Of a DNA stretch of 64,000 nt, positions 14,554 through 23,642 are shown one piece after another. The stretch comes from Clostridia bacterium. GTDB lineage: Bacteria; Bacillota; Clostridia; Peptostreptococcales; Acidaminobacteraceae. Both the position numbers and the translations under genes were made by a program. Location of the stretch: NCBI GenBank assembly GCA_018399635.1, contig JAGYOH010000013.1:1-64000 (forward strand), written 5' to 3'. The first letter of the stretch is position 1, and each line of letters opens with the position of its first letter. Under the pieces are notes generated by a model. The model saw only the letters and a list, made by a program, of their open reading frames with translations. It ran no database searches and was not told the DNA's origin.

Positions 14554-15375
14554 ATGCAACTGAATTATGTCAAGGTGAACCCGTCACAGAACATGACGAT
14601 TTTCGTCAAGGATCCCCTGCCCAGGGAGGAATATCCGAGAATCGCCATGAGATTGATGGACTACAGTTCCCTTCACGGGGAGCAGGTCGGATTCATTGAA
14701 GAACCCCGGCTTGCCGGGGGGGCTTTGGGGCGCCTGCAGATGATGGGTGGGGAATTCTGCGCCAACGCCTCGAGAGCCTTTGCCGTCTATCTGGCCATGC
14801 GTCACTTTCCCGAGTCACCGGCGGTCACGGTGCCCATCGAGGTTTCAGGGAGTGAGGAGATGATCCCCATCGAGGTCACGAAAATTTCCCGGGGGATCTA
14901 CGACGCGGCCCTCACGGTGAAGGAAGCCTACACCACGGAGGATGAGACCTTCTATTTCAGAAATCTCAACGTCTACGGGACCTGGGTCCACCTCGAGGGC
15001 ATCGACCATCTCATCGTGATGAAGGAGGAGATGAAGTGTCCCGAGGACTTTTTCAGGGAACTGGTCAAATCCATGGCGGACCAGGAATACGAGGCCCTGG
15101 GGCTCATGGTCTATGAACCCGCCAGGGAATTCCTCGATCCCTATGTCTACGTCAAGGCGACGGAGTCCCTGGTCCATGAAAGATCCTGCGGTTCCGGCAC
15201 CATCGCCGTGGGCATCTACAAGGCCCACACCCAGGGGAAGAGCATCGACCTGACCCTTTTCCAACCGGGGGGCTATCTCAAGATCCAGGGAGACTACAAG
15301 GGGCGTCTGGAAAAGATCACCCTCAGCGGTCCCATTGAAATCGTCAGTGAAGGCGTCGTCAACGTCAACTATTAG
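14554..15375 (+). CDS. DapF-fold amino acid racemase/epimerase, CntK-like
   Basis: A 273-residue protein with the diaminopimelate-epimerase fold. The two catalytic cysteines of this cofactor-independent family are C69 (in GGEFCANASR) and C212 (in RSCGSGTIAVG), at almost the spacing of histidine racemase CntK (72 and 209). The normal DapF asparagine-glycine motif is GGEF here, which argues against plain DapF. The start is ATG 14554 after AAGGGGGG. The stop overlaps the stop of the convergent asparaginase by four bases. The amino acid substrate is unknown. No nicotianamine-like synthase is nearby, so metallophore synthesis is unsupported. Confidence 0.7.
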   Translation: MQLNYVKVNPSQNMTIFVKDPLPREEYPRIAMRLMDYSSLHGEQVGFIEEPRLAGGALGRLQMMGGEFCANASRAFAVYLAMRHFPESPAVTVPIEVSGSEEMIPIEVTKISRGIYDAALTVKEAYTTEDETFYFRNLNVYGTWVHLEGIDHLIVMKEEMKCPEDFFRELVKSMADQEYEALGLMVYEPAREFLDPYVYVKATESLVHERSCGSGTIAVGIYKAHTQGKSIDLTLFQPGGYLKIQGDYKGRLEKITLSGPIEIVSEGVVNVNY

Positions 15376-16355
15376 TATTCGTCCAACTCGAAGATTTTCT
15401 TGAGCATTTCATGATCGCGTGTCTTGGCCAGGGCGAGCATCAGCTTGATCCTGGCCTTTTGACCGTTGAGGTTGCCTCCGAAGATGACCCCGCTGTCCCT
15501 GAGGTTCTTGCCGCCGCCCTCATAGCCGTAGGTGCCCAGGACCCTGCCCATGGGGCATCTCGAAACCAGGACCAGGGGGATGCCGAGGGCCAGGGCCCTC
15601 TCGATGCCCCCGAGCATGGCCGGAGGCACATTGCCCCGGCCCAGGGCCTCAAGGACAATGCCCTGGTAGCCCTGGGCCACCATGAAGTCCATGAGAGAAC
15701 TGTCCATTCCCAGGGTGACCTTGATCAGGCCCACCCGCTCCTCGAGACGGTCGACATCGATGTGTTCGTGGCGGGTCATTTCCCGGTAGAAGATCACCTC
15801 GTCGTTGTCGATGATGCCCAAGGGACCGAACTCCATGGACTTGAAGGTGTCCAGGGAGAGGGTATGGCTTTTGGTGACCTCGCTGGCGGCGTTGACCTCG
15901 TTGTTCATCACCACCAGGCAGCCCTTGTTCCAGGCGCGGTCCGAGGCGGCGGTGGCCACGGCGGCGGCGATATTGCTCGGGCCGTCATAGCCGAGCTCCG
16001 AAGAATTGCGCATGGCGGCCACCATGACCATGGGCTTGGGCGTGATGACGTTGAGGTCCAGAAGGAAGGCGGTTTCTTCAAGGGTGTCGGTGCCGTGGGT
16101 GATGACGGCCCCGTCGATGTCGGGTCGTCCGAGCAGTTCTTTGACCAGATTGCTCAGGACCATGAGTTTTTCAGGGGTCATGTGGGGACCGGGAATATGG
16201 GAAAAATCAATGACCTGGGTCCTGGCGATCCGGTCGATATTGGTGACCATGGACATGATTTCCTCGTTGGACAGGGCGGGGATTGCCGCGGCAAGGCGGG
16301 GGTCCACCTTCATGGAGATGGTGCCGCCGGTGAAGATCACTGCGATGTTTTTCAT
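15372..16355 (-). CDS. L-asparaginase, type I-like
   Basis: A 327-residue asparaginase/glutaminase-family enzyme that hydrolyses L-asparagine to aspartate and ammonia. The two threonine motifs are intact: TGGTIS (9-14, nucleophile T12) and HGTDTLEET (87-95, T89/D90). There is no signal peptide, so it acts in the cytoplasm. GAGGAGG precedes the ATG on the minus strand, and a TATAAT (minus strand, 16390-16385) may be its -10. It stands alone between a convergent racemase-like gene and the divergent cysteine desulfurase gene. The family also contains D-amino-acid-specific members and Glu-tRNA amidotransferase GatD, but the GatD N-terminal domain is absent. Confidence 0.88.
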   Translation of the reverse strand: MKNIAVIFTGGTISMKVDPRLAAAIPALSNEEIMSMVTNIDRIARTQVIDFSHIPGPHMTPEKLMVLSNLVKELLGRPDIDGAVITHGTDTLEETAFLLDLNVITPKPMVMVAAMRNSSELGYDGPSNIAAAVATAASDRAWNKGCLVVMNNEVNAASEVTKSHTLSLDTFKSMEFGPLGIIDNDEVIFYREMTRHEHIDVDRLEERVGLIKVTLGMDSSLMDFMVAQGYQGIVLEALGRGNVPPAMLGGIERALALGIPLVLVSRCPMGRVLGTYGYEGGGKNLRDSGVIFGGNLNGQKARIKLMLALAKTRDHEMLKKIFELDEY

Positions 16356-16424
16356 GGAGACCTCCTCAGTAGTTTTCTAACTTTATTATACAAAAATCCA
16401 AGCATTTTTTGAGGATATGATGAA

Positions 16425-17552
16425 ATGATTTATTTTGACAATAGCGCCACCACCCCTCCCCGCCAGGAGATTCTCGACTTTGTCCTGGCCCGGGCCGGGG
16501 AGAATTTCGGCAACCCCTCCTCGATCCACCGGATCGGTGTCGAGGCCCACAGGGCCCTCAGCAGGGCCCGGGAGTCCGTCGCCGGTTACCTGGGGGTCAG
16601 GGCCCCTGAAGTTCTTTTCACCTCAGGAGGGACCGAGGCCAACAATACCGCCGTTTTCGGCGCCACGGGGCATAGACAGAGGGGCCACCTGATCACCACC
16701 ACCTTCGAGCATCCCTCGGTTCTGGAGGCCTTCAGGGTCCTTGAAGACCGGGGATTCGAGGTCAGCTGGATCAAACCGGACGGCCGGGGGCAGGTGGATG
16801 CCGGGGCCGTCAGAGGGGCCCTCAGGAAGGACACCCTCCTGGTGAGCGTGATCCACGTCAACAACGAGCTGGGCACGATTCAACCCATCGCGGCCATCGG
16901 GAGGGCCTTGAGTGACCATCCGAGGACCCTCTTTCATGTGGACGGGGTCCAGTCCTATGGGAAAATCCTCATGGACGGGATTCCTGAGAGGGTGGATCTC
17001 TTCAGCTTCAGCGCCCACAAGATCCACGGCTTCAAGGGGGTCGGCGGGCTCTATATCAAGGGAGGCCTTTCCCTGGCCCCCCTGCATTTCGGCGGCGACC
17101 AGGAGGGGGGCTTGAGACCGGGCACCGAAAATGTTCCCGGGATCCTGTCCCTGGGAGAGGCCACCCGGCTGGCACAAGCCCATCAAAGGGAGAATTTCGA
17201 CAGGGTCACCCGGATCAAAGCCGTGCTTCGCCAGGGGCTTGAGGGCCTGGCGGGAATCCGCTTCAACGGAGGCGGGGAGGTGTCGCCCTATATCCAAAGC
17301 CTTTCCTGCCAGGGGATGCTCTCGGAGGTGGTGGTCCACGCTCTGGAGGAGGAAGGGCTCTACGTGTCCTCGGGTTCCGCCTGCCATGCCAGACACAAGG
17401 TCTCCCACGTTCTCAAGGCGATCGATCTGCCCGAGGAATACCTCCAGGGGACCCTCAGAATCAGTTTTTCTGCCATGAACACCCTGGAAGAGGCCGGGGA
17501 AGCGGTGAAGATCATTCGGAGGACCCATGGCAGACTCAAGAACTATTTCTAA
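16425..17552 (+). CDS. Cysteine desulfurase, NifS/IscS-like (ThiI partner)
   Basis: A 375-residue PLP enzyme that takes sulfur from cysteine as an enzyme persulfide. The PLP lysine is K199 (in SAHKIHG) and the catalytic cysteine is C320 in SSGSACHAR. The start is ATG 16425, nine bases after GAGGA (16411-16415). It lies 21 bases upstream of thiI, the arrangement seen in Bacillus (nifZ-thiI) and many Clostridia, where the desulfurase feeds sulfur to ThiI for 4-thiouridine in tRNA. Iron-sulfur or thiamine roles cannot be excluded, but no scaffold gene is adjacent. Confidence 0.92.
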   Translation: MIYFDNSATTPPRQEILDFVLARAGENFGNPSSIHRIGVEAHRALSRARESVAGYLGVRAPEVLFTSGGTEANNTAVFGATGHRQRGHLITTTFEHPSVLEAFRVLEDRGFEVSWIKPDGRGQVDAGAVRGALRKDTLLVSVIHVNNELGTIQPIAAIGRALSDHPRTLFHVDGVQSYGKILMDGIPERVDLFSFSAHKIHGFKGVGGLYIKGGLSLAPLHFGGDQEGGLRPGTENVPGILSLGEATRLAQAHQRENFDRVTRIKAVLRQGLEGLAGIRFNGGGEVSPYIQSLSCQGMLSEVVVHALEEEGLYVSSGSACHARHKVSHVLKAIDLPEEYLQGTLRISFSAMNTLEEAGEAVKIIRRTHGRLKNYF

Positions 17553-17573
17553 TCAGACAAAGGAGAGACGGCT

Positions 17574-18752
17574 ATGACCCAGCGGGTAATCATCATCAAG
17601 TACGGGGAAATCGGGTTGAAAAAACGCAACCGGCATGTTTTTGAAGATCTTTTGATCGAGAATATCCAGAAGGTGCTGCTGCCCCGGAAGCCGAAGGTCT
17701 TCAAGACCTTCGGCCGCCTCTATGTCGAGGACTACGAGGCTTCTGAGGAAGGGCGGATCGTGGACCGCCTCAAGGATGTTTTCGGAATCGTGGAGCTGGG
17801 CCTGGGAATGAAGGTGGCCCTCGATCCCGGGCTCAAGGAGGCCAGGGCGGCGGCCCTGGAGTTGATGGGGGAGATTGCCGGGGAGACGGTCACCACCTTC
17901 AAGGTGGAGACCAGCCGGAGCAACAAGGGCTTCAAGATCAAGTCTCCGGAGGTTTCCAGGCTCATCGGCGGATTGATCCACAACCATTTCGACGCCTTCG
18001 AAGTGGAGGTCCACCATCCCCAGGAGATTCTCCATATCGAAATCAGGGAAAAGATCTACCTGTATGTCAGACGGATCCCCGGCGTCGGGGGACTGCCCTA
18101 CGGTGGGGGCGGCACGGGTCTTCTGCTCCTCTCCGGCGGTTTTGACTCTCCGGTGGCGGGCTACCTCATGGCCCGCAGAGGGGTGGCCATCCATGCCCTG
18201 CACTGCCACTCCTACCCCTTCACCTCCCACCAGGCCAGGGAAAAGATTCATGATCTTTGCCGGCGACTGAGCTACTACATGGGGGAGATCACGGTCTACA
18301 GCGTCAATATCCTCGGCATCCAGAATCAGATCAAGAATCAGTGCGATCCCAAGTACGCCACCATCATCAACCGCCGGTTCATGATGCGGATCGCCGAGAG
18401 AATCGCTGCGGATGTCGGGGCGGGGGCCATCATTACCGGTGACAACATCGCCCAGGTGGCCTCCCAGACCATGGAGGGACTCGGAGTGGTGAGCGCCGCG
18501 GTGGATACGGCGATCTTCAGACCCCTGATCGCCTATGACAAGCTGGACATCATTCAAAAGGCCCGGGAAATCCAAACCCATGATATCTCCATCCGCCCCT
18601 TTGAGGACGCCTGCACCGTCTTCCTGCCCTTGAAGGTGGTGACCCGGCCCGAAATCGGGGATGTCCTCAGGGAGGAGGAGGCCCTCGACATTGAAGCCCT
18701 CCTCCTTGAGGCCCTGGCCACCCTGGAGGAGGCTTCCTTCAAACAGTGGTGA
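17574..18752 (+). CDS. thiI: tRNA 4-thiouridine synthase ThiI
   Basis: A 392-residue enzyme that adenylates U8 of tRNA and inserts sulfur. It has an N-terminal ferredoxin-like region, a THUMP domain (about 60-165) and a PP-loop ATPase domain with SGGFDSPV beginning at residue 187. The C-terminal rhodanese domain of the E. coli enzyme is missing, as is normal in Gram-positives, where the dedicated desulfurase encoded immediately upstream supplies sulfur. The two genes form an operon that ends in the terminator at 18759. Confidence 0.95.
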   Translation: MTQRVIIIKYGEIGLKKRNRHVFEDLLIENIQKVLLPRKPKVFKTFGRLYVEDYEASEEGRIVDRLKDVFGIVELGLGMKVALDPGLKEARAAALELMGEIAGETVTTFKVETSRSNKGFKIKSPEVSRLIGGLIHNHFDAFEVEVHHPQEILHIEIREKIYLYVRRIPGVGGLPYGGGGTGLLLLSGGFDSPVAGYLMARRGVAIHALHCHSYPFTSHQAREKIHDLCRRLSYYMGEITVYSVNILGIQNQIKNQCDPKYATIINRRFMMRIAERIAADVGAGAIITGDNIAQVASQTMEGLGVVSAAVDTAIFRPLIAYDKLDIIQKAREIQTHDISIRPFEDACTVFLPLKVVTRPEIGDVLREEEALDIEALLLEALATLEEASFKQW

Positions 18753-18758
18753 CAAAGA

Positions 18759-18788
18759 AAGTCCGGTGTCTTCAAAGACACCGGACTT
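18759..18788. terminator. Bidirectional terminator between thiI and the PBP gene
   Basis: A 13-bp perfect stem (18759-18771 with 18776-18788) with a TCAA loop. A T-rich tail follows, and an A-rich flank precedes it for the convergent strand. Confidence 0.8.
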
Positions 18789-18798
18789 CTTCTTGTTT

Positions 18799-21700
18799 CT
18801 AGTCGTTTTCTTCCCCGGGATTTTCCGGTTCTCCGGTCCCCTCCCCGGGGACCTCCTCCACCACCGGGGGCACGAAGTCCGGCCGGTCGATGGACTCAAG
18901 GTAGTAGTCCTCGGGTTGGTAGAGGGTGCCGTCAGGCATCCTGATGGACATGTTGGGATTGAAGCGGGAGGCGAATTCCAGCAGGATTCTCTCGCCGCTG
19001 ACCAGGGTCACTGAAATGGGCCTGAGGACGTAGACGGTGCCTCCTGGAAAGATGGTGAACTTATCCTTGTCTTCAAAGCGGTCCATGAAGCCTTCGCTGG
19101 AATAGCGGTGCAATTCGCAGTATTCCGTGGGAAGGACGTATTCGTGATCCCTGATGTAGATGGGTTCCAGATACCGGTTGAGATGGTCTTCAGGATCATA
19201 GGGTTCCTGCCGCTGGATGAAGACCCGGGTCTCCACGAGCTCCTCGGGACAATTGGGGGTGGCCAGCTGGTTGGTGGAGACATCCACCGTGGCCTGTACA
19301 TGGACGTCGTCAAAGGTGGTGGGCTGGGTGCCGGGCAGGAAGATTTCGGAAATCACCGTGGATCCCCTGGGATCCTGATAAGAGAGTTCCGTGGGCAGGA
19401 GCCCCGACTGGGTGTCCACCTGGACCGTCACGAGACCCTCGGGTCTTTCGAAATCGGCATCAGGCAGGTCTTCATGAACCGCCCCCATCAGTTTGGACCA
19501 GAAGACCGCACTGACCTTGGAACCCTGGTCAAGGGGGACGTTGAGGTCGTTGCCGAACCAGAGAGCGGCGGCGTAGTAGGGGGTATAGCCCACGAACCAG
19601 GCATCGAACTTGTTGGAGGTGGTGCCGGTTTTTCCGGCCACGGTGATGCCGCTGTTATAGGGACTGATCTGGGCCGAACTGGAAAGTCCCCGGGTGACCC
19701 CGCTGACCATCATGTCCTGGACGATATAGGCGACCTGGGGGTCCACCACCTTGTTCTTTTCGGAGTCCTTTTCCAGGATGATGTTGCCCTTGAGATCCTC
19801 CACCCGGGTATAGGTGATGGTCTGGGTGTGGATGCCGCCGTTGGCCAGGGTGCCGTAGGCCTCCGTCATCTCCATGGGGGAGATGCCCTTGGACATGCCG
19901 CCCAGGGCCATGGCGGAGAGATTCACATCGCTGACAGGACCGCTTTCCACGATGGAGCTGATCCCCATTTCCTTGAGATACTTGATGGAGGTTTCCGGTC
20001 CGAGATCGTGGGCGATCTTGGCGGTCACCACGTTGAGGGACTGCTCGATGCCCATCCTGACGGTCATCAGACCCCAGTATTTGGGGACGGACTGGTCCAG
20101 GGTGCCGGTTTCATACCAGTTGAGGGGCCATCTGGCATTGGGATCCGGACTGAGATAGGTGGGGACGTCATCGATGACGGTGGCGGCGGTGTAGCGCCTG
20201 GAATCGATGGCGGGGAGATAGACGGCGATGGGTTTGATGGAGGAACCGGGTTGTCGGGGTTCGTCGGCCCGGTTGTAGATTTTCTGGCCGGTGACATTGC
20301 GACCACCCACCAGGGCTCTGAGCTGACCGGTGGCATAGTCCGTGAGTACGAAGGCGCTCTGGGGCTGGATGGTCCCCTTTTCGTCAATGGCATAATGGTC
20401 CTTGCCGATGAGCAGATTGCCCTCTGGATCCTGGGTGAAAAAGGACTCGCCGAGGATTTCCTTTGAGAGGATGAGATTGTTGTCTTCATCAAGGGACTTG
20501 TATTCGTCCTGGAGGTAGAGGTCGCGGCCGGTATAGGTGAAGAAGCTGGGGATGTTGTAGCTGGGCAGCCGGGTGATGGACCTGACCCCGGCCTCGATCT
20601 GCTCCGGCGTGAGGTAGTCGCTCCTGCCGGAAATCTCGGTGATGGTGGGGTCCTCTTCGTCATAGGTGAAGGAATTCTTGAGATAGACATCGACCCGGGA
20701 GGTCCCGGTGTCCGGGTCCTTCCGCTCGACGAAATAGAGGCGGCGGTTCTTGCTGAGGACATAGTCGCCTTCGTCGTTGAGGGTATAGTCGGTGGCGGGA
20801 ATCACGAGATTTTCATCGGCATCCACCAGGTTCTGGTAACGGTAGATAAGAATGGTCCTGTTCTCATTGATGATGTTCTTGTCAGCGTCCATATGGACCG
20901 TGACCCTGGGGAAATACTCGTGGTTGTTGAAGAAGCCCATCTTGTTCAAGGACTCCTTGAGGGTCACCACCGCCTCGTCGGTCATGCCGGTTCTCAGGAG
21001 GTAGTCGGGAATCATTTCCTCCTCCACGGCGCCGAGTTCGAGGAGCTTCGACCAGGTCCCTTCTCCCACGATGCCGTCCACGGCGATGGCGTAGCGACTT
21101 TGGAAGTTTTTCACCGAGGCTGCCGTGGAATCGCCGAAGTAATCCGAAAAATCCTTCTGATTGTAGATGTTTTCGATGGTGGTCTGAAGTTCGAGATCCA
21201 TGGTGGAATAGATTTTCAAGCCCTGGTTGTAGAGGGTCTGGGTGGCTTCATCCTTGGTGTAGCCGTATTCCGCCATCAGATCCGTGATCACGTCCTCGAT
21301 GACGAGGTCTGAAAAATAGCTGGAAATATTGGAATCTTTGAGCTTGCCGGGGACGATTTTTTCGTAGAGGGGGGTCTCCTTGGCCAGGGCGTATTCCTCC
21401 TCCGTGATGACCCCGTTTTCGTGCATCAGGCGGATCACGGTGAGATAACGGTCCCTGCTGCTTTCATTGAAGACGATGGTGTAGACGGGGTCCGAATCAT
21501 CGATGATGATGCTGTCGGGGGACACGTCCTCTTTATTGAGGGTCTTCATGGGGGAGTAGGCGGTGGGGGATTTGGGAATCCCCGCCAGAATGGCGCTTTC
21601 GATGTAGTCGAGGTCCCTGGCGCTTTTTGAAAAAAAGATTTCCGAGGCGGCCTCCACGCCGTAGGCGCCTGATCCCAGGTAGATGGTATTGAGATAGGCT

Positions 21701-22245
21701 TCCAGGATCTGTTCCTTGCTGAGGCGCTGTTCCATGAGAATGGTGTAGTAGGCTTCCTTGATCTTTCGGTCCATGGTTCTCTCCGTCATGGAGTCCGGCA
21801 GGTAGAGGTTTCTCGCCGCCTGCTGGGTGATGGTGGAGGTGCCGCTGATCCGGCCGCTGCCTGAGACGGCATCCCAGACGGCGCCCACCAGGCGGACATA
21901 GTTGAAGCCGGTGTGCTCCCAGAAGGTCCTGTCCTCCACGGCGATATAGGCGCCCACCAGGGAGGGACTCATGTCATCGTAATCGATGACGGTGCGGTAG
22001 CCACCGGATTGAATCTTCTCGATCAGAGCGCCCTTCTGGTCCAGGAGTTCGGCGTTCTGGGTCCAGAGTTCGGAAAACCGGGTGGGGTCGATCCTCGGAG
22101 CATCGTCGATGATGTCCTTGACGACATATAATACGGCACCGGCCGCCAACAGGCCGAGGACGAGGACGATGAGCACAAGGGTGGTGAAAATATTGAGCAA
22201 CCGATGTTTCTTCTTTGCACCGGGGCGTTTCTTTTTTATCGTCAT
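18799..22245 (-). CDS. Class A penicillin-binding protein (transglycosylase/transpeptidase), extra-large
   Basis: A bifunctional peptidoglycan synthase of 1148 residues, longer than the 700-900 usual for PBP1a. Order: basic cytoplasmic tail, membrane anchor (about 17-42), GT51 glycosyltransferase with catalytic E104 (in AVEDRTFWE) and GTSTITQQ (135-142), an inserted segment (about 370-445) that looks like a peptidoglycan-binding repeat (motif VDGIVGEGTWSKL), transpeptidase with S668-x-x-K671 and KTG (872-874), then an about 250-residue extracellular extension ending in a Pro/Glu-rich tail. AGGAGG precedes the start. It makes and cross-links cell-wall glycan. It is transcribed divergently from hflX. 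Confidence 0.93.
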   Translation of the reverse strand: MTIKKKRPGAKKKHRLLNIFTTLVLIVLVLGLLAAGAVLYVVKDIIDDAPRIDPTRFSELWTQNAELLDQKGALIEKIQSGGYRTVIDYDDMSPSLVGAYIAVEDRTFWEHTGFNYVRLVGAVWDAVSGSGRISGTSTITQQAARNLYLPDSMTERTMDRKIKEAYYTILMEQRLSKEQILEAYLNTIYLGSGAYGVEAASEIFFSKSARDLDYIESAILAGIPKSPTAYSPMKTLNKEDVSPDSIIIDDSDPVYTIVFNESSRDRYLTVIRLMHENGVITEEEYALAKETPLYEKIVPGKLKDSNISSYFSDLVIEDVITDLMAEYGYTKDEATQTLYNQGLKIYSTMDLELQTTIENIYNQKDFSDYFGDSTAASVKNFQSRYAIAVDGIVGEGTWSKLLELGAVEEEMIPDYLLRTGMTDEAVVTLKESLNKMGFFNNHEYFPRVTVHMDADKNIINENRTILIYRYQNLVDADENLVIPATDYTLNDEGDYVLSKNRRLYFVERKDPDTGTSRVDVYLKNSFTYDEEDPTITEISGRSDYLTPEQIEAGVRSITRLPSYNIPSFFTYTGRDLYLQDEYKSLDEDNNLILSKEILGESFFTQDPEGNLLIGKDHYAIDEKGTIQPQSAFVLTDYATGQLRALVGGRNVTGQKIYNRADEPRQPGSSIKPIAVYLPAIDSRRYTAATVIDDVPTYLSPDPNARWPLNWYETGTLDQSVPKYWGLMTVRMGIEQSLNVVTAKIAHDLGPETSIKYLKEMGISSIVESGPVSDVNLSAMALGGMSKGISPMEMTEAYGTLANGGIHTQTITYTRVEDLKGNIILEKDSEKNKVVDPQVAYIVQDMMVSGVTRGLSSSAQISPYNSGITVAGKTGTTSNKFDAWFVGYTPYYAAALWFGNDLNVPLDQGSKVSAVFWSKLMGAVHEDLPDADFERPEGLVTVQVDTQSGLLPTELSYQDPRGSTVISEIFLPGTQPTTFDDVHVQATVDVSTNQLATPNCPEELVETRVFIQRQEPYDPEDHLNRYLEPIYIRDHEYVLPTEYCELHRYSSEGFMDRFEDKDKFTIFPGGTVYVLRPISVTLVSGERILLEFASRFNPNMSIRMPDGTLYQPEDYYLESIDRPDFVPPVVEEVPGEGTGEPENPGEEND

Positions 22246-22279
22246 ATCGGGCCTCCTAATTTCGCTTGTTTTCTAGTAG

Positions 22280-22288
22280 ATTATAACA
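22280..22288 (-). promoter_or_regulatory. Extended -10 promoter of the PBP gene
   Basis: On the minus strand TGT-TATAAT (22288-22280) is a perfect extended -10. The -35 position holds only weak similarity. It lies 35 bases before the PBP start codon. Confidence 0.5.
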
Positions 22289-22326
22289 TAGAATGGGGTT
22301 TTTTTGTACGCGGCTTGAAGCAAGTC

Positions 22327-22335
22327 TGTTATAAT
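22327..22335 (+). promoter_or_regulatory. Extended -10 promoter of hflX
   Basis: TGT-TATAAT (22327-22335) matches the extended -10 exactly, with no clear -35. Transcription would begin near 22342, ahead of AAGGAG (22351-22356). Confidence 0.55.
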
Positions 22336-22367
22336 AGACCATGACAAGAAAAGGAGCCACTTGAAAA

Positions 22368-23642
22368 ATGAAAGAAATGACGACGAATCATGAAACCCTT
22401 GAGCAAAGAGCCATTCTCATGGTGGTGGATTTCGGCCTTCAGAATCCGGCGGAGACCCTGGAGGAGTTGAAAAACCTCACCATCGCCGCCGGAGCCCGGG
22501 TCATGGACACCCTGGTCCAGAAGCGGGAAAAGGTGGACAGCCGCTACTATATCGGCAAGGGAAAGCTGGAAGAGCTTGGTGAACTGGCGAAATTCCACGA
22601 GGCCAATCTCGTGATCATCGACCATGAACTCTCCGGGGCCCAGCTTAGAAATCTCGAGGAGGCCCTGGATCTCAAGGTGGTTGACCGGACGGCCCTGATT
22701 CTGGATATTTTCGCCTCGAGGGCCCATTCCAATGTGGCCAGACTCCAGGTGGCCCTGGCCCAGATGAATTACAGCCTGCCTCGTCTGACGGGCCTTGGCA
22801 GATCCATGTCAAGACTGGCCGGAGGCATCGGCACCCGGGGCCCCGGGGAACAGAAACTCGAGATCGACCGCCGGAGAATCAAGAGCAAAATCGACGATAT
22901 CAAGGCACAGCTGCAGGAAATCGAGAAGGAGAGACGCACCCAGCGGTCCCAGCGGGAAAAGAACAGGATTCCCCTGGTGGCCCTGGTGGGCTACACCAAT
23001 GCGGGAAAATCCACCCTCCTCAACGCCCTGCTGCAGACCTATGAAACCACGGGAAACCAGGTCTTTGTCAAGGACATGCTCTTTGCCACCCTGGATACCA
23101 GCACCCGCCGCATCGCCCTGGACAAGAACCGGGTCTTCCTCTTGTCGGACACCGTGGGTTTCGTTTCCAATCTGCCCCATCAGCTGGTGGCGGCCTTCAA
23201 GGCCACCCTCGAGGAGGTGGTCCTGGCGGACCTCCTGATTCATGTGGTGGACGGCACCGATGAAAGGGCGGAGTACCAGAGAAAGACCACCGAGGAGGTT
23301 CTCGAGGAAATCGGTGCCGGGGAAAAGCCCCAGATTCTGGTGTACAACAAGATGGACCGGAGAAGCCAGCCCCTCTACAGTCCCCTGGAACATCTCGAGA
23401 TTTCCGCCACGGAGGGCTATGGCATCGGGGACCTGATGGAGAAAATCTCTGAAGAGCTTTTTGCGGATTTGAAGCCGGTGACCTTTCTGATTCCCTATGA
23501 AGCCGGTCAGATTCTCAATGAACTGATGACCCACGGCGAGTCAGCCAGGGTGGACTATCTCGAGACCGGAACGAAGATCACCCTGGTGGTGGACCGGGTG
23601 TTGAGGAACCGCTACGGGGCCTATCGAATCGAGGAGGACTGA
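22368..23642 (+). CDS. hflX: GTPase HflX, ribosome-associated
   Basis: A 424-residue HflX GTPase that binds the 50S subunit and can split or rescue stalled ribosomes under stress. The N-terminal HflX domain contains the conserved GTRGPGEQKLEIDRR stretch (about residues 162-176), followed by a coiled-coil linker. The G domain follows with Walker A GYTNAGKST (208-216), the G3 motif DTVGF and the G4 motif NKMD. The start at ATG 22368 follows AAGGAG at an 11-base spacing. The stop codon overlaps the yigZ start by one base (TGATG), so translation is coupled. It heads the five-gene run hflX-yigZ-CoA-binding-nadE-yebC. Confidence 0.95.
   Translation: MKEMTTNHETLEQRAILMVVDFGLQNPAETLEELKNLTIAAGARVMDTLVQKREKVDSRYYIGKGKLEELGELAKFHEANLVIIDHELSGAQLRNLEEALDLKVVDRTALILDIFASRAHSNVARLQVALAQMNYSLPRLTGLGRSMSRLAGGIGTRGPGEQKLEIDRRRIKSKIDDIKAQLQEIEKERRTQRSQREKNRIPLVALVGYTNAGKSTLLNALLQTYETTGNQVFVKDMLFATLDTSTRRIALDKNRVFLLSDTVGFVSNLPHQLVAAFKATLEEVVLADLLIHVVDGTDERAEYQRKTTEEVLEEIGAGEKPQILVYNKMDRRSQPLYSPLEHLEISATEGYGIGDLMEKISEELFADLKPVTFLIPYEAGQILNELMTHGESARVDYLETGTKITLVVDRVLRNRYGAYRIEED

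Noticed and set aside
19108-20466. A 452-codon plus-strand frame opposite the PBP gene
   Set aside because: Its composition is typical of an antisense shadow and the PBP motifs on the minus strand are complete.
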